A stretch of 34,137 nucleotides of DNA from assembly GCA_001749745.1 (NCBI GenBank), contig JWTM01000139.1, positions 1 through 34,137 on the forward strand. The letters run 5' to 3'. Positions 1 through 8,109 of this stretch are shown piece after piece. Origin of the DNA: Candidatus Marispirochaeta associata. Lineage in GTDB: Bacteria; Spirochaetota; Spirochaetia; JC444; Marispirochaetaceae. The position numbers were made by a program, and so were the translations under genes. The first letter of the stretch is position 1. Each line of letters starts with the position of its first letter. The notes under the pieces are model-generated. The model saw only the letters and a program-made list of their open reading frames with translations, had not been told where the DNA came from and did no database searches.

Positions 1-1157
1 ACATAGCGGACGGGCGCGCCCAGGGCGCGCAGGGTGCCGATCTCCCGTTTGCGCTCGAAGACGGCGATCAGGAGGATGTTGACCATGGCGATGATGCCGG
101 CCAGCGCAACCAGCATAAGGCCGCCGTTGTAGATGAACTGCACCAGCAGTACCAGAAGCGCACTGGGTCCCGCGGCGCGCCGCCAGTCCACGACCCGGAC
201 CGGCAGGTCGGCGAGGAGCTCGTGGATACGGTCGATACCTGCATCGGTGCGCAGGAGCAGGAAGTTCCAGCCGCCCTCGAACTCAGGCCTCGCGGAAGGG
301 GTGAGGGAAAGGCTCTCTCCATTGGAATTGCCGTCGGTATTGAAGAGCTCCAGGACGCTCACCCCCTCGGCCTCGCCGGGCTGGTCCGCCGACGCATCGA
401 AGAGGGAATCGAGGCCTTCGTCGATAAGGTCTGAGTCGGAATAAGCAATGGCGGCGGGATCATCAGGAGCAATAAAGACCCGATTCAAGGCGCGAAAGGT
501 GGCCGGATCCATCAAGACGATCTCTTCCACCACCGGGGTGGGATGCACGTAGGTGTGGATGCCTACCAGCGGCACCTCCCGCAGGGAGAAGCCCTGGTTG
601 CCGAAGCTCGAGAAGAGCACCGGCTCGCCGATGCGCACCGGCCGCCCGATCTCGGCCTCTATCTCGCTCACCTTGCTGCGACTCAGCATAACCCCGTACT
701 CGCCCGCCTGCAGACGCTTCCCGCGCAACAGCTCGAGGGCGGGAAACATGGCGAAGTACTCCTCGGGATCGATCCCGAAGACCGGCATAGGGCGCCGGAA
801 CCCGGCCAGATCCACCAGGGCGAGGCCCGAGAGCTGGGCCGTCCAGTCGGCAATGCGTGCGTCATCCCCAAGCCGCGCTTCAAGCTCCTCCCGGGCGGGG
901 AGAGTCGGCAGGGAGTAGTACTCCCCCACCGCCGGGGTGTTGGCCCCGAAGAGACTCAAGGAGAAATCGGCCTCAGGCATTACCACCAGATCGCCGGTGT
1001 AGCTGTAGACATAACTCTGCCTAAGACCCCGCTCGGACGATGCCAAGAGGGAGTTCCCCAGGGCGAAGAGGCAGGTTATCAGGGCGATCACCGCCATAAT
1101 AATCAGGCTGCTTCTGCGGTGGCGGAGCAGGTTCCGAATCGCTAAACGGAGAATCAT
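1..1157 (-). CDS. ABC transporter permease, FtsX/MacB type (partial, C-terminus outside window)
   Basis: The permease subunit probably pairs with the ATPase encoded just upstream. The family moves lipoproteins or other envelope substrates, using ATP hydrolysis to drive a periplasmic domain. Translation begins MILRLAIRNLLRHRR, the basic N-terminus typical of FtsX-type permeases, with a first membrane segment at about residues 17-36. A periplasmic domain of some 240 residues follows, then a second hydrophobic segment. The family signature FERKREIGTLRALGAP lies immediately before the window edge. The remaining one or two transmembrane helices are therefore missing. The start ATG overlaps the stop of the ATPase gene by 4 bases (ATGA), so the two are translationally coupled. 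The substrate cannot be read from sequence. LolC/E, MacB-like and orphan FtsX-like exporters are all possible. Confidence 0.88.
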   Translation of the reverse strand, partial: MILRLAIRNLLRHRRSSLIIMAVIALITCLFALGNSLLASSERGLRQSYVYSYTGDLVVMPEADFSLSLFGANTPAVGEYYSLPTLPAREELEARLGDDARIADWTAQLSGLALVDLAGFRRPMPVFGIDPEEYFAMFPALELLRGKRLQAGEYGVMLSRSKVSEIEAEIGRPVRIGEPVLFSSFGNQGFSLREVPLVGIHTYVHPTPVVEEIVLMDPATFRALNRVFIAPDDPAAIAYSDSDLIDEGLDSLFDASADQPGEAEGVSVLELFNTDGNSNGESLSLTPSARPEFEGGWNFLLLRTDAGIDRIHELLADLPVRVVDWRRAAGPSALLVLLVQFIYNGGLMLVALAGIIAMVNILLIAVFERKREIGTLRALGAPVRY

Positions 1158-1861
1158 CGGATAACACCGGCCTCGGCGCGCAGCTCGGCATCGATTCTTC
1201 CGTCCTTTAAAAAGATTGCATGATCGGCCATCTCCCGAATGCGCTCGTCATGGGTGGCGAAGAGGAAGGTGGTGTTCTGCTGCTGATTGATGCTTCTCAT
1301 CAGCTCGAGAATCATCTCTCCGGTATTTGAGTCCAGATTGGCCGTCGGCTCGTCGGCCAGCACCAGCTGGGGCCGGGTCGCCAGGGCCCGGGCGATGGCC
1401 ACCCGCTGGCGCTGTCCGCCGGAGAGCTCCGCCGGCTTGTGTTCAGCCCTGTCCGCCAAGCCGACCTCTTCCAACAGATACTCGATCCACTCCCGGCGTT
1501 CCGTTTTTGCCCCGGGATTCCCGAAGAGGAGGGGCAGCTCGACGTTCTCGTAGACGTTTAGGACCGGCAGCAGGTTGAAAGACTGGAAGATAAAGCCCAC
1601 GATCCGGTGACGCACCCGGGTTAGCTGGTGCTGGTTCAGGGAGGAGATCTTCTGATCGGCCACATAGATGGTGCCGGCGGTGGGCGTATCGAGGCAGCCG
1701 ATAAGATTCATCATGGTCGACTTTCCCGATCCCGAGGGACCGGCGAGGGCGACGAAGTCGCCGGCCTCGACGGAGAGGGTAATATCCTGCAGGGCATCCA
1801 CCACGGTCGCCCCGAGGGCATACTGCTTAGAAACGGATTTGAGACTCAGAATCTCGGGCAT
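1154..1861 (-). CDS. ABC transporter ATP-binding protein, LolD/MacB family
   Basis: This cytoplasmic ATPase should power the permease downstream. All nucleotide-binding motifs are present: Walker A GPSGSGKST (residues 41-49), Q-loop Gln93, signature LSGGQ (146-150), Walker B LVLADE (166-171) and the switch His in the FATHD motif near the end. The length of 235 aa is normal for LolD or MacB-type ATPases. I chose the ATG at 1861 because GGAG lies 9 bases before it. A TTG 15 bases further upstream has no such site. The stop overlaps the permease start by 4 bases. The upstream genes for a 61-aa protein, an SDR protein and a lipoprotein are on the same strand with short gaps, so the ATPase is probably expressed with them. 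The substrate is unknown. Confidence 0.93.
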   Translation of the reverse strand: MPEILSLKSVSKQYALGATVVDALQDITLSVEAGDFVALAGPSGSGKSTMMNLIGCLDTPTAGTIYVADQKISSLNQHQLTRVRHRIVGFIFQSFNLLPVLNVYENVELPLLFGNPGAKTERREWIEYLLEEVGLADRAEHKPAELSGGQRQRVAIARALATRPQLVLADEPTANLDSNTGEMILELMRSINQQQNTTFLFATHDERIREMADHAIFLKDGRIDAELRAEAGVIR

Positions 1862-1893
1862 GAAATAGTTCTCCAATGCATGAATGAGTAAAA

Positions 1894-2079
1894 TTAGTAC
1901 TTGATCCGCTCGCGAAAATAGACGGAGATCAGGGTATCGTCGATGTATCCGAGCTCCACGGCGATCTGACCGAAGAGTTTATTCGGACTATGCTGCTGGA
2001 GCTTTATTATTTCATGTACTTGTTCGTAGGTAAGAAATCCACGGCGCGCCATGAACTCCCCCATCGTCTCCTTGGCCAA
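1894..2079 (-). CDS. 61-aa protein resembling a GspE/PilB N-terminal module
   Basis: I cannot assign a function. The 61-residue product is hydrophilic and has no membrane segment. It reads like the small helical module found at the N-terminus of type II secretion ATPases: a GFLTYEQV stretch followed by a GQIAVELGYID stretch, close to the family pattern LGEILVELGYI. It starts with TTG at 2079, preceded by GGAGGAG with 4 bases between, which is a strong ribosome-binding site. It begins 14 bases after the SDR stop and ends 32 bases before the ABC ATPase start, so it is very probably part of that operon. It may be a stand-alone regulatory or scaffold module, but that is inference. A shorter start at the internal ATG (residue 6) is possible but less well supported. 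Confidence 0.7.
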   Translation of the reverse strand: MAKETMGEFMARRGFLTYEQVHEIIKLQQHSPNKLFGQIAVELGYIDDTLISVYFRERIKY

Positions 2080-2093
2080 GGTTCTCCTCCGGG

Positions 2094-2933
2094 TTATTGT
2101 AGGGTTCGGATGTATCGATTCAGGGAGTGCTCCCAGGCGGGAAATCCTCCGCCGAAATTATTAATAAACTTTTTCGTATCCAGGACTGCCTTGCGGGCGT
2201 TACCGTTCTTCGATTCAAAACCGCGGAATTGGGGACGCTGTGCCAGCAGCCCGGCGATCTCTGCAAACTGGGCCATAAGGACCCCCAGACCGTAGAACGA
2301 GACTGTTCCTGCGGCGGCGCAATGGTAGAGACCGTAGGCATGGTGATTGCCCTGGATGATGGTCAAAATCCAGTTGGCCGCATCCCTGGCCCAAGAGGGG
2401 CTTACAAACTGATCGGCGGGAAGATCGAGCGTCGATAGAGTCAGCACCCGTCGCAGCAGGGAATCGACCGGCCCCGCTCCGCACTCACCATAGAGATCGG
2501 CAACGCGGAGGATGTAGCACTTATCGGTTACAGACTGCACGGCCTTCTCTCCGGCCAGTTTACTGGAGCCGAAGATAGAGAGCGGATTCGCCGGGGTATC
2601 CTCATCCACGCGTTCATCCCACACCCCGGAGAAGACGCGATCGGTCGAGAGGTGGATCAGGGGCACATCGAGCTCGGAGGCAACTACAGCAAGGTTGCGC
2701 GCGCCATGGGCATTGACCGCATAGGCCAGCTCTTCCTTGGTTTCTGCATGGGAATTATCATCCGAATCGATACAGTTGATGATCCAGTCGGGACGTTTCT
2801 TGAACCCGTAAGCCCGTAAGCCTTCGATGTTCAATAGCGATTCCGGACCGCTGCAGATAGGAATGCGGTAGTGGTCCGCTAAACGGATGATTTCCCGCCC
2901 TACTGGAGACGCGGTACCGACGAGCCAGATCAT
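2094..2933 (-). CDS. RmlD-like extended SDR protein lacking the catalytic Tyr
   Basis: The 279-aa protein has the fold signatures of dTDP-4-dehydrorhamnose reductase (RmlD): an N-terminal strand and glycine loop (MIWLVGTASPVG, residues 1-12), an STDRVFSG stretch (96-103) and a KLAGE stretch (125-129). In RmlD the active site is Tyr-X-X-X-Lys. Here the equivalent stretch is FGSSK, with Phe121 in place of Tyr and Lys125 kept. The glycine loop is also atypical for a nucleotide-binding GXXGXXG. It may therefore bind a nucleotide sugar or cofactor without reducing it, or be a divergent enzyme. No other rhamnose genes (rmlA, rmlB, rmlC) are in the window. GGAG lies 8 bases before the ATG, and the start overlaps the lipoprotein stop by 4 bases (ATGA). 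Confidence 0.82.
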   Translation of the reverse strand: MIWLVGTASPVGREIIRLADHYRIPICSGPESLLNIEGLRAYGFKKRPDWIINCIDSDDNSHAETKEELAYAVNAHGARNLAVVASELDVPLIHLSTDRVFSGVWDERVDEDTPANPLSIFGSSKLAGEKAVQSVTDKCYILRVADLYGECGAGPVDSLLRRVLTLSTLDLPADQFVSPSWARDAANWILTIIQGNHHAYGLYHCAAAGTVSFYGLGVLMAQFAEIAGLLAQRPQFRGFESKNGNARKAVLDTKKFINNFGGGFPAWEHSLNRYIRTLQ

Positions 2934-3742
2934 TGCAGTAACTCCGTTTCACGATACCAGGCTTGAGGCAGATTGACCGCCCAGGTCTCCAGGTCCTCAG
3001 GGACCGTCAAGGTTGTGCAGAAATCGAAGGCGACGGTTTGAGAAACATCCGGCAACCGGTAGACGATGTAGGGGATCTGCTCAAGCGGCTGATCCAGGGA
3101 GAGGAAATCATCAATATAGGGACTGTCGGGACCGAGCTTATCGGTCTCTATTCCTTTAGAGAAGCGCGGAGAGGATTCGGTTGCATAGCGGCCGCCCTCG
3201 AACCAGGCTAGCCCCGTCCCCTCTTCGCGGTAGGAGGAGCGACGCAGGCTCTCGTCGGATGAGGTGTCAAGAATGGTCTGCTCGAAGAGCCCGGCGTAGT
3301 ACTCGGCCTTGCGACTGCCGAAGAGGCGTGCTTCCCCCGTCTCAGTATTGAAGCAGTATTGATAGATCAGCGCCTCACCGCGGAGAGAGGCGGCAGCCTG
3401 ATCCATAGTGCCGTTTTTAATCTGCACATAGAGGAGCCGGCTGATCCCGTCGGCATCGGCCGGGGAGTAGCGGAGCTCCTCATACGAGAAGGTTTCCGTT
3501 TGATCATCGTAGGAAAACTGACGGAAGCCATGCTGCATGCTCTCGGCTCCATCCGCCGCAGCCTGTAAGGCAGTGTTTGTGCGCACGCCGCTCAATGAGG
3601 GCAAGAGCGATTCCGACGAACGGGTCGCCATTACCGGCAGATAAGATTCCTCCTGATCAGAGAGGAGCGTTCCGCACTGGCGGCAGGCGACGATCAGCAT
3701 CAGGAGCAGGAGGAATGGAATTAATAGTAGTATTTTTTTCAT
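2930..3742 (-). CDS. Predicted lipoprotein of unknown function
   Basis: The 270-aa product opens with MKKILLLIPFLLLLMLIVAC: two Lys, a long hydrophobic core and a Cys at residue 20 preceded by Ile-Val-Ala. This is a lipoprotein signal peptide cleaved by signal peptidase II, so the mature protein should be anchored in the cell envelope. The rest is soluble and I do not recognise a family. It has several Tyr/Ser-rich stretches and no enzyme motif that I can see. I chose the ATG at 3742 because GGAG sits 5 bases upstream. An earlier in-frame start would bury the signal peptide. It is the first gene of a minus-strand operon leading into the RmlD-like protein and an ABC exporter. The link to a LolD-type ATPase suggests an envelope role, as inference. 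Confidence 0.8.
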   Translation of the reverse strand: MKKILLLIPFLLLLMLIVACRQCGTLLSDQEESYLPVMATRSSESLLPSLSGVRTNTALQAAADGAESMQHGFRQFSYDDQTETFSYEELRYSPADADGISRLLYVQIKNGTMDQAAASLRGEALIYQYCFNTETGEARLFGSRKAEYYAGLFEQTILDTSSDESLRRSSYREEGTGLAWFEGGRYATESSPRFSKGIETDKLGPDSPYIDDFLSLDQPLEQIPYIVYRLPDVSQTVAFDFCTTLTVPEDLETWAVNLPQAWYRETELLQ

Positions 3743-3985
3743 TGGGTCTCCAAAAAAATGAGACTGGTTAGTTATTTTTATGCATAAATATACCGATGTT
3801 CTAGTCAGCCGACAGACCGAGAGCAATTCTTTTCTACTGTTCTCAATGCAGCGTCTTGTCAGTCCCCGAAGTGTTGTCCCGGCTCCCCGGAGGTGCCACA
3901 TGACCATACTTGCTATGGTTTTTCCGTAACTCCCCCCCTATCTTTCCAAAGCAACACAAACAAAAATGAGATTAAGGAGAACGCT
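3743..3985. promoter_or_regulatory. Divergent intergenic region, promoters not resolved
   Basis: This 243-bp stretch separates the minus-strand lipoprotein operon from the plus-strand IHF-like gene and must hold the promoters for both. The half nearest the lipoprotein is AT-rich, with a TATATT-like word around 3789-3795, but no convincing pair of promoter boxes at the right spacing could be fixed on either strand. A short inverted repeat (CCATA-5 nt-TATGG) lies near 3903-3917. Confidence 0.35.
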
Positions 3986-4690
3986 ATGTCTCTACAGTTT
4001 ATGGTTCAACCGAACCAGCTGGTGGGCGACGGGAGCTATATGCCCAAGGTAGTCGGCCAACCGGTGTTTACCTATGGGGAGGTACTGGAGGATATCCAAA
4101 ACAACACCACCCTGCGCTCGCACGACGCGGAGTTGGCTATTCGCCGCTTAACCATGGTTCTGTTAAAGCAGATGTCCAGGGGTTATAAGGTGGAGATGCC
4201 CTTCGGGGTCCTGCGACCGACTGTTCACGGTTCGTTCGCATCCGAAACGGAGGACTTTGAACCGTGGAACGGAAATACCAACCACGAGATCGACATCAGC
4301 TTCCGACCGAATCGCGGCTTCTTAAAGCAGTTAGCCGCGAGTTGCGAAACCGAACGGATCAGCGACTATGCCTTGAGCCACCCGAAGATCCATTCGATCC
4401 GCAACGTGAGTCGGAAAGAGGATGAAGGTTTCCGTAGTCTGGATATTATCTCGATTACCGGGGTCAACCTGAAGCATGATCCCGAAGCGGAAGACGAAGG
4501 GCTCTTCTGGTCCGACGGGAATGGTACCCGGGTACGGACGCCGATTGTCATCGACAACAGCGCCAAGAACCTGAAGGTGCAGATTCCCGAGCTTGAAGCG
4601 GGGAGCTACGAGCTGACGGTGGTATCACGCTTAGGCAACCATCAGCTCAGAAGCTCATTTTACGAAGAGACCGTGCAGATCTCGACGTAA
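3986..4690 (+). CDS. IHF/HU-like DNA-binding protein with C-terminal DUF4469 domain
   Basis: The 234-aa protein has an N-terminal half (about residues 25-115) resembling the HU/IHF-like fold found fused to DUF4469. A helical stretch around ELAIRRLTMVLLKQM is followed by the turn PFGVLRPTVHGSF. The C-terminal part (about 150-234) matches the Ig-like DUF4469 pattern: ITGVNLKHDPE, then an acidic loop, then VQIPELEAGSYELTVV. Proteins of this build are predicted to bind DNA, but their role is not established. I chose the ATG at 3986 because AAGGAG lies 6 bases upstream; an in-frame start nearly 100 bases earlier has no such site. It is a single-gene transcription unit, convergent with cysNC. Repeats of a 12-bp word lie directly behind its stop codon and could be its own sites, which is speculation. 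Confidence 0.82.
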   Translation: MSLQFMVQPNQLVGDGSYMPKVVGQPVFTYGEVLEDIQNNTTLRSHDAELAIRRLTMVLLKQMSRGYKVEMPFGVLRPTVHGSFASETEDFEPWNGNTNHEIDISFRPNRGFLKQLAASCETERISDYALSHPKIHSIRNVSRKEDEGFRSLDIISITGVNLKHDPEAEDEGLFWSDGNGTRVRTPIVIDNSAKNLKVQIPELEAGSYELTVVSRLGNHQLRSSFYEETVQIST

Positions 4691-4728
4691 AACCACACCA
4701 GATGCGGTTATCGACGAGGATCGGATCA

Positions 4729-4762
4729 GAACATCGTCGATAATTCACCCGAACATCGTCGA
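4729..4762. repeat. Two direct copies of GAACATCGTCGA, 22 bp apart
   Basis: The 12-bp word GAACATCGTCGA occurs at 4729-4740 and again at 4751-4762. The 22-bp period is about two helical turns. A third copy, inverted, lies at 4778-4789. The sites sit between the convergent stops of the IHF-like gene and cysNC. Equal spacing on one DNA face suggests protein binding, but no regulator is identified. Confidence 0.6.
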
Positions 4763-4789
4763 AATGTAAGGCAGCTTTCGACGATGTTC
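4751..4789. terminator. Perfect 14-bp-stem hairpin between convergent genes
   Basis: GAACATCGTCGAAA (4751-4764) is perfectly complementary to TTTCGACGATGTTC (4776-4789) with an 11-nt loop. The position between the convergent 3' ends of the IHF-like gene and cysNC is typical of a bidirectional terminator. However, neither strand has a clear run of T after the stem, so an operator or a processing or protein-binding site is also possible. The hairpin itself is certain; its job is not. Confidence 0.6.
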
Positions 4790-4814
4790 TTATGTAGTAT
4801 AGTCGAGTTTTCCA

Positions 4815-6707
4815 TTAATTGTCGACGAGTTTTTTTCTGATCGCTTCCAGGCTTGCATCACGATCCAATTCACTAGTATTGATCTCTAACTCCGGTTTCT
4901 CCGGTGCCTCGTAGGGGGCGCTAATGCCGGTGAACTCTTTGATCTCTCCGGCAAGGGCCTTGGCGTAGAGCCCCTTGGGATCCCGATTGATACACTCTTT
5001 AATATCGCAGTTTACGTAGACCTCGTTGAAGGCGCCCTCGGGGAAGAGGGTCCGAACCGCATCCCGCAGTTCCCGCTTGGGGCTGATAAAGGCGCAGATA
5101 ACGATAAAACCGGCATCATACATCAGCCGGGCCACATGGCCGATACGGCGGATGTTCTCATCCCGCGCTTCGGGACTGAATCCTAAATCGCCGTTCAAGC
5201 CGTGGCGCACGTTATCGCCGTCCAGCAGATAGACCCGCTTTCCTTCAGCGAAAAGCTGTTTCTCAAGCTCTTTGGCGATGGTGCTCTTCCCGCTACCGGA
5301 GAGGCCGGTCAGCCATAGGCACTGCGCCGGATGCCCCTGCTCGGTTTCGCGCATCTTGCGGGTTACCCCGCGCTCCTCCCAGACGACATTGGATGAGACG
5401 AGTAGCTCCTTCTGCCCCTCTTCGACCGAGCCTGATTCGTAGCGGATCATACCGGCGGCGACGGTCAGGTTGGTACCCGGATCGATCAGGATAAAGCTTC
5501 CTGTTTCGCGGTTCCGCTCGTAGGGGTCGAAGAAGATCGGTTGAGCCGTCTCTATGGCGACCCGGCCGATCTCGTTAAGGGCCAGGGTGGGAGCCTTATC
5601 CCGGTGCAGGCTGTTCACATCGAGCTTATAGGTCAAGTCCCGTACATAGGCATGGGTAACGCGCACTCCCGCCTGGAGGATGTAGTGCTTGGTCAGGTCG
5701 AGACAGACAGTAGAGTCCATCCAGCTCAAGGTGGCGTCGAAGCGGGTGCCCACATGGGGGACGTTCCCGGTACGGACCAGCATTTCGCCGCGACTCAGGT
5801 CGATCTCATCTTTCAGGGTGACAACCACCGACTGCCCGGCAAAGGCCTCGTCGGTGGTGCCGCCGTTGAGGTGGACCTCTTCGACCTTCGACTTCATCCC
5901 CGAGGGAAGCGCGACGACCTCCTCTCCGGGAGCGATAGAGCCCGAGGCGATGCGGCCGGCAAAGCCGCGGAAATCCTGATGGGGCCGGATCACATTCTGG
6001 ACGGGGAAACGGAAGTCGACCAGGTTCCGGTCAGCAGTTATCACCACGTTCTCCAGGTGCTGCAGTACAGTCGGGCCGGAATACCAGCTCATGTTGACGC
6101 TCTTGTCGACCACGTTATCCCCGGTCAGGGCGCTGACGGGAATGAAAAGGATATCGTGAATATTGAGCTTTCGGCTGAACTCGGTATATTCGGCGACGAT
6201 CTCGTTATAGCGCTCTTCGGACCAGTCGACCAGGTCCATCTTATTGATGGCCACCACAATGTGGGGAATCCCCAAGAGAGAGGCGATAATACCGTGCCGC
6301 CGGGACTGGGTCAGCACCCCGTTCCGGGCGTCGATCAGGATAACCGCCAGGTTGGCGGTGGAGGCGCCGGTAACCATATTGCGGGTATACTGTTCGTGTC
6401 CCGGGGTATCGGCAATAATGAACTTCCGCTTGGGGGTGGCGAAGTAGCGATAGGCTACATCGATGGTAATTCCCTGCTCCCGCTCGGCCCGCAGGCCGTC
6501 GGTAAGCAGCGCGAGGTTGACGTTCTCTTCGCCCCGCAACTTGGTGGTGCGCTCCAGGGCCTCCATCTGATCTTGAAAGATCTGTTTGCTGTCATAGAGG
6601 AGGCGGCCGATCAGGGTCGATTTACCGTCGTCGACGCTCCCGGCGGTGGTGAACCTGAGGAGCTCGCGCTCCTGAAAATCTGTCATCGGGGTATTTGTTG
6701 AATTCAT
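4815..6707 (-). CDS. cysNC: Bifunctional sulfate adenylyltransferase large subunit / APS kinase
   Basis: The N-terminal CysN part (about residues 1-440) is the GTP-driven subunit of ATP sulfurylase, which with CysD makes adenosine 5'-phosphosulfate (APS). The C-terminal CysC part phosphorylates APS to PAPS, the sulfate donor. GTPase motifs are GSVDDGKS (23-30), DTPGH (100-104) and NKMD (155-158). The kinase has its own P-loop GLSGSGKS (468-475) followed by [10 protein letters not shown]. The length of 630 aa fits the fused enzyme. AAAGG lies 8 bases before the ATG. It sits downstream of cysQ and cysD but is separated from cysD by a toxin-antitoxin pair. With four sulfotransferase genes on the same strand and no reductase gene here, its main output is probably PAPS for glycan sulfation. 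Confidence 0.96.
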   Translation of the reverse strand: MNSTNTPMTDFQERELLRFTTAGSVDDGKSTLIGRLLYDSKQIFQDQMEALERTTKLRGEENVNLALLTDGLRAEREQGITIDVAYRYFATPKRKFIIADTPGHEQYTRNMVTGASTANLAVILIDARNGVLTQSRRHGIIASLLGIPHIVVAINKMDLVDWSEERYNEIVAEYTEFSRKLNIHDILFIPVSALTGDNVVDKSVNMSWYSGPTVLQHLENVVITADRNLVDFRFPVQNVIRPHQDFRGFAGRIASGSIAPGEEVVALPSGMKSKVEEVHLNGGTTDEAFAGQSVVVTLKDEIDLSRGEMLVRTGNVPHVGTRFDATLSWMDSTVCLDLTKHYILQAGVRVTHAYVRDLTYKLDVNSLHRDKAPTLALNEIGRVAIETAQPIFFDPYERNRETGSFILIDPGTNLTVAAGMIRYESGSVEEGQKELLVSSNVVWEERGVTRKMRETEQGHPAQCLWLTGLSGSGKSTIAKELEKQLFAEGKRVYLLDGDNVRHGLNGDLGFSPEARDENIRRIGHVARLMYDAGFIVICAFISPKRELRDAVRTLFPEGAFNEVYVNCDIKECINRDPKGLYAKALAGEIKEFTGISAPYEAPEKPELEINTSELDRDASLEAIRKKLVDN

Positions 6708-6760
6708 TTGAGTAACCTTTCATTTGGAAATTGAGGAATGTTAATGCTGTATTAAGCTAA

Positions 6761-6937
6761 TTATTTTACGCGATCTAACCAGTAGTCCGGTTTACGATGC
6801 GAATGGGCTATTGCCAGGACGACAATTGTGCCGGACTCGACTGCGTAAAGAATTTTATAGGGAAATCTCAGCAATAGACATTTATGTATTATATCATTCA
6901 GCTCTTCAACGGCGGGATCAAGAAACCGAACTTCCAT
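6761..6937 (-). pseudogene. RelE/ParE-type toxin with internal deletion (58 aa)
   Basis: An open frame of 58 codons begins ATG directly after the antitoxin stop codon. Its first 17 residues (MEVRFLDPAVEELNDII) match the start of a ParE/RelE toxin. Residues 21-58 (LLLRFPYKILYAVESG, then VLAIAHSHRKPDYWLDR) match the C-terminal half of the same family. Family members are usually about 95-100 aa. Here roughly 35 residues between these blocks are missing, without loss of frame. The missing part normally holds helix 2 and the first strands of the fold. The C-terminal RFPY and HSHRKPDYW motifs are intact. Either this is an inactivated toxin, or a short variant that still binds its antitoxin. Its absence from longer frames makes it easy to overlook. 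Confidence 0.72.
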
Positions 6938-7141
6938 CTAATCCTTGAACAGTTCACTATAAGGAGTTGAACCGACGGATCCCGAGCGATAGCCGGCAAG
7001 TCTCCTTTCCGCCTCTTCTATCCACGCCTGATCTATCTCTTTATCAGGTTCATCGAGACTCTGAAGTATGGCCTCGACAAGTTTGAATCGCTCATCCGGT
7101 TTGAGCATCATAACTTCATGCATCAATCCTCGCGGATTCAT
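6938..7141 (-). CDS. Addiction-module antitoxin, TIGR02574-like
   Basis: The 67-aa protein has the layout of small antitoxins that pair with ParE/RelE toxins (TIGR02574-like). A helix with LKPDERFKLVEAILQSLDEP is followed by an amphipathic stretch IDQAWIEEAERRLAGYRSG, and then a short tail ending TPYSELFKD, which would wrap the toxin. The ATG at 7141 is preceded by GAGAGG with 6 bases between. The next gene, the truncated toxin, starts immediately after its stop codon. Antitoxins of this class normally neutralise the toxin and may repress their own promoter. The pair lies between cysD (62 bases upstream) and cysNC (53 bases beyond the toxin), so it interrupts a metabolic operon. Confidence 0.8.
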   Translation of the reverse strand: MNPRGLMHEVMMLKPDERFKLVEAILQSLDEPDKEIDQAWIEEAERRLAGYRSGSVGSTPYSELFKD

Positions 7142-7203
7142 AGTGTACCTCTCAACTTATATCACACCTTCATAATACCATAATTGTCTATAAAATACTA
7201 CGA

Positions 7204-8109
7204 TCAGAAATAACCGGCTTTCTTGCGGTCTTCCATGGCGGCCTCGGAGCGTTTGTCGTCGGCTCGGCCGCCGCGTTCGGTAGTACGGGTAGAGGCGATC
7301 TCTGCGATGATGTCGTCAATGCTGGACGCGGGGGATTCGACGGCGCCGGTACAGGTCATGTCGCCGATGGTGCGAAAGCGCACGGTGCGGGGCTCCGCGC
7401 GTTCACCGTCTACGTGCTCGATATAGGGGCACTCGGCCAGGATCACTCCGTCCCGAGTAAAGACTTCCCGTTGGTGGCTGAAGTAGAGGGAGGGCAAGGG
7501 GACATCTTCCTTTTTGATATACTGCCAGACATCGAGCTCTGTCCAGTTGGAGATAGGGAAGATCCGGAAGTGCTCTCCCGGTTTCTTCTGGGCGTTGAAG
7601 ATGTTCCAGAGCTCGGGACGCTGATTCTTGGGGTCCCACTGCCCGAAGGAGTTTCGGAAACTGAAGAAGCGCTCCTTGGCCCGGGCCTTCTCCTCGTCCC
7701 GCCGGGCGCCGCCCATGGCGGCATCGAACTTGAACTCGTTGACCGCGTCGAGGAGGGTCACTGTTTGCAGGCCGTTGCGGCTGGCGTAGGGGCCGGTCTC
7801 CTCCTGCACGCGGCCGGAGTCGATCGAATCCTGAACGGTACGCACGATAATCTTGACGCCGATCTCATTACAGAATCGGTCGCGAAACTCGATGGTCTCG
7901 TCGAAGTTGTGGCCGGTGTCGATGTGCATTAAGGGAAAGGGGACTTTACCGGGGGCGAAGGCCTTCTTGGCCAACCAGGCCATGCAGATAGAGTCCTTCC
8001 CGCCGGAGAAGAGCATTACGGGATTCTCACACTGGGCGGCGGCTTCGCGGATAACGTAGATCGCCTCCGACTCGAGCTGCTCCAGGTGGGTCATCTTATA
8101 CGAGTTCAT
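7204..8109 (-). CDS. cysD: Sulfate adenylyltransferase subunit 2
   Basis: CysD catalyses adenylyl transfer from ATP to sulfate, with the GTPase energy of CysN. The PP-loop SGGKDS is at residues 35-40. It is followed by the family stretches HIDTGHNFDETIEFRD, GARRDEEKARAKER and IFPISNWTELDVWQYI. The length of 301 aa is normal. The ATG at 8109 has AGAAAGGAA ending 7 bases upstream. A second ATG five codons later is less well placed. It overlaps the end of cysQ by 14 bases, indicating coupled translation. CysN is encoded further downstream as a CysN-CysC fusion, after a toxin-antitoxin insertion. In this locus it should feed APS to CysC for PAPS production. Confidence 0.97.
   Translation of the reverse strand: MNSYKMTHLEQLESEAIYVIREAAAQCENPVMLFSGGKDSICMAWLAKKAFAPGKVPFPLMHIDTGHNFDETIEFRDRFCNEIGVKIIVRTVQDSIDSGRVQEETGPYASRNGLQTVTLLDAVNEFKFDAAMGGARRDEEKARAKERFFSFRNSFGQWDPKNQRPELWNIFNAQKKPGEHFRIFPISNWTELDVWQYIKKEDVPLPSLYFSHQREVFTRDGVILAECPYIEHVDGERAEPRTVRFRTIGDMTCTGAVESPASSIDDIIAEIASTRTTERGGRADDKRSEAAMEDRKKAGYF

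Noticed and set aside
543..1145. 200-codon plus-strand frame opposite the ABC permease
   Set aside because: The permease reading shows the family signature and a coupled start; the antisense product has none.
5541..6701. 386-codon plus-strand frame opposite cysNC
   Set aside because: It lies entirely antisense to a clearly recognised enzyme, has low-complexity His/Gly/Val-rich sequence and no family motif; long antisense frames are common in GC-rich DNA.
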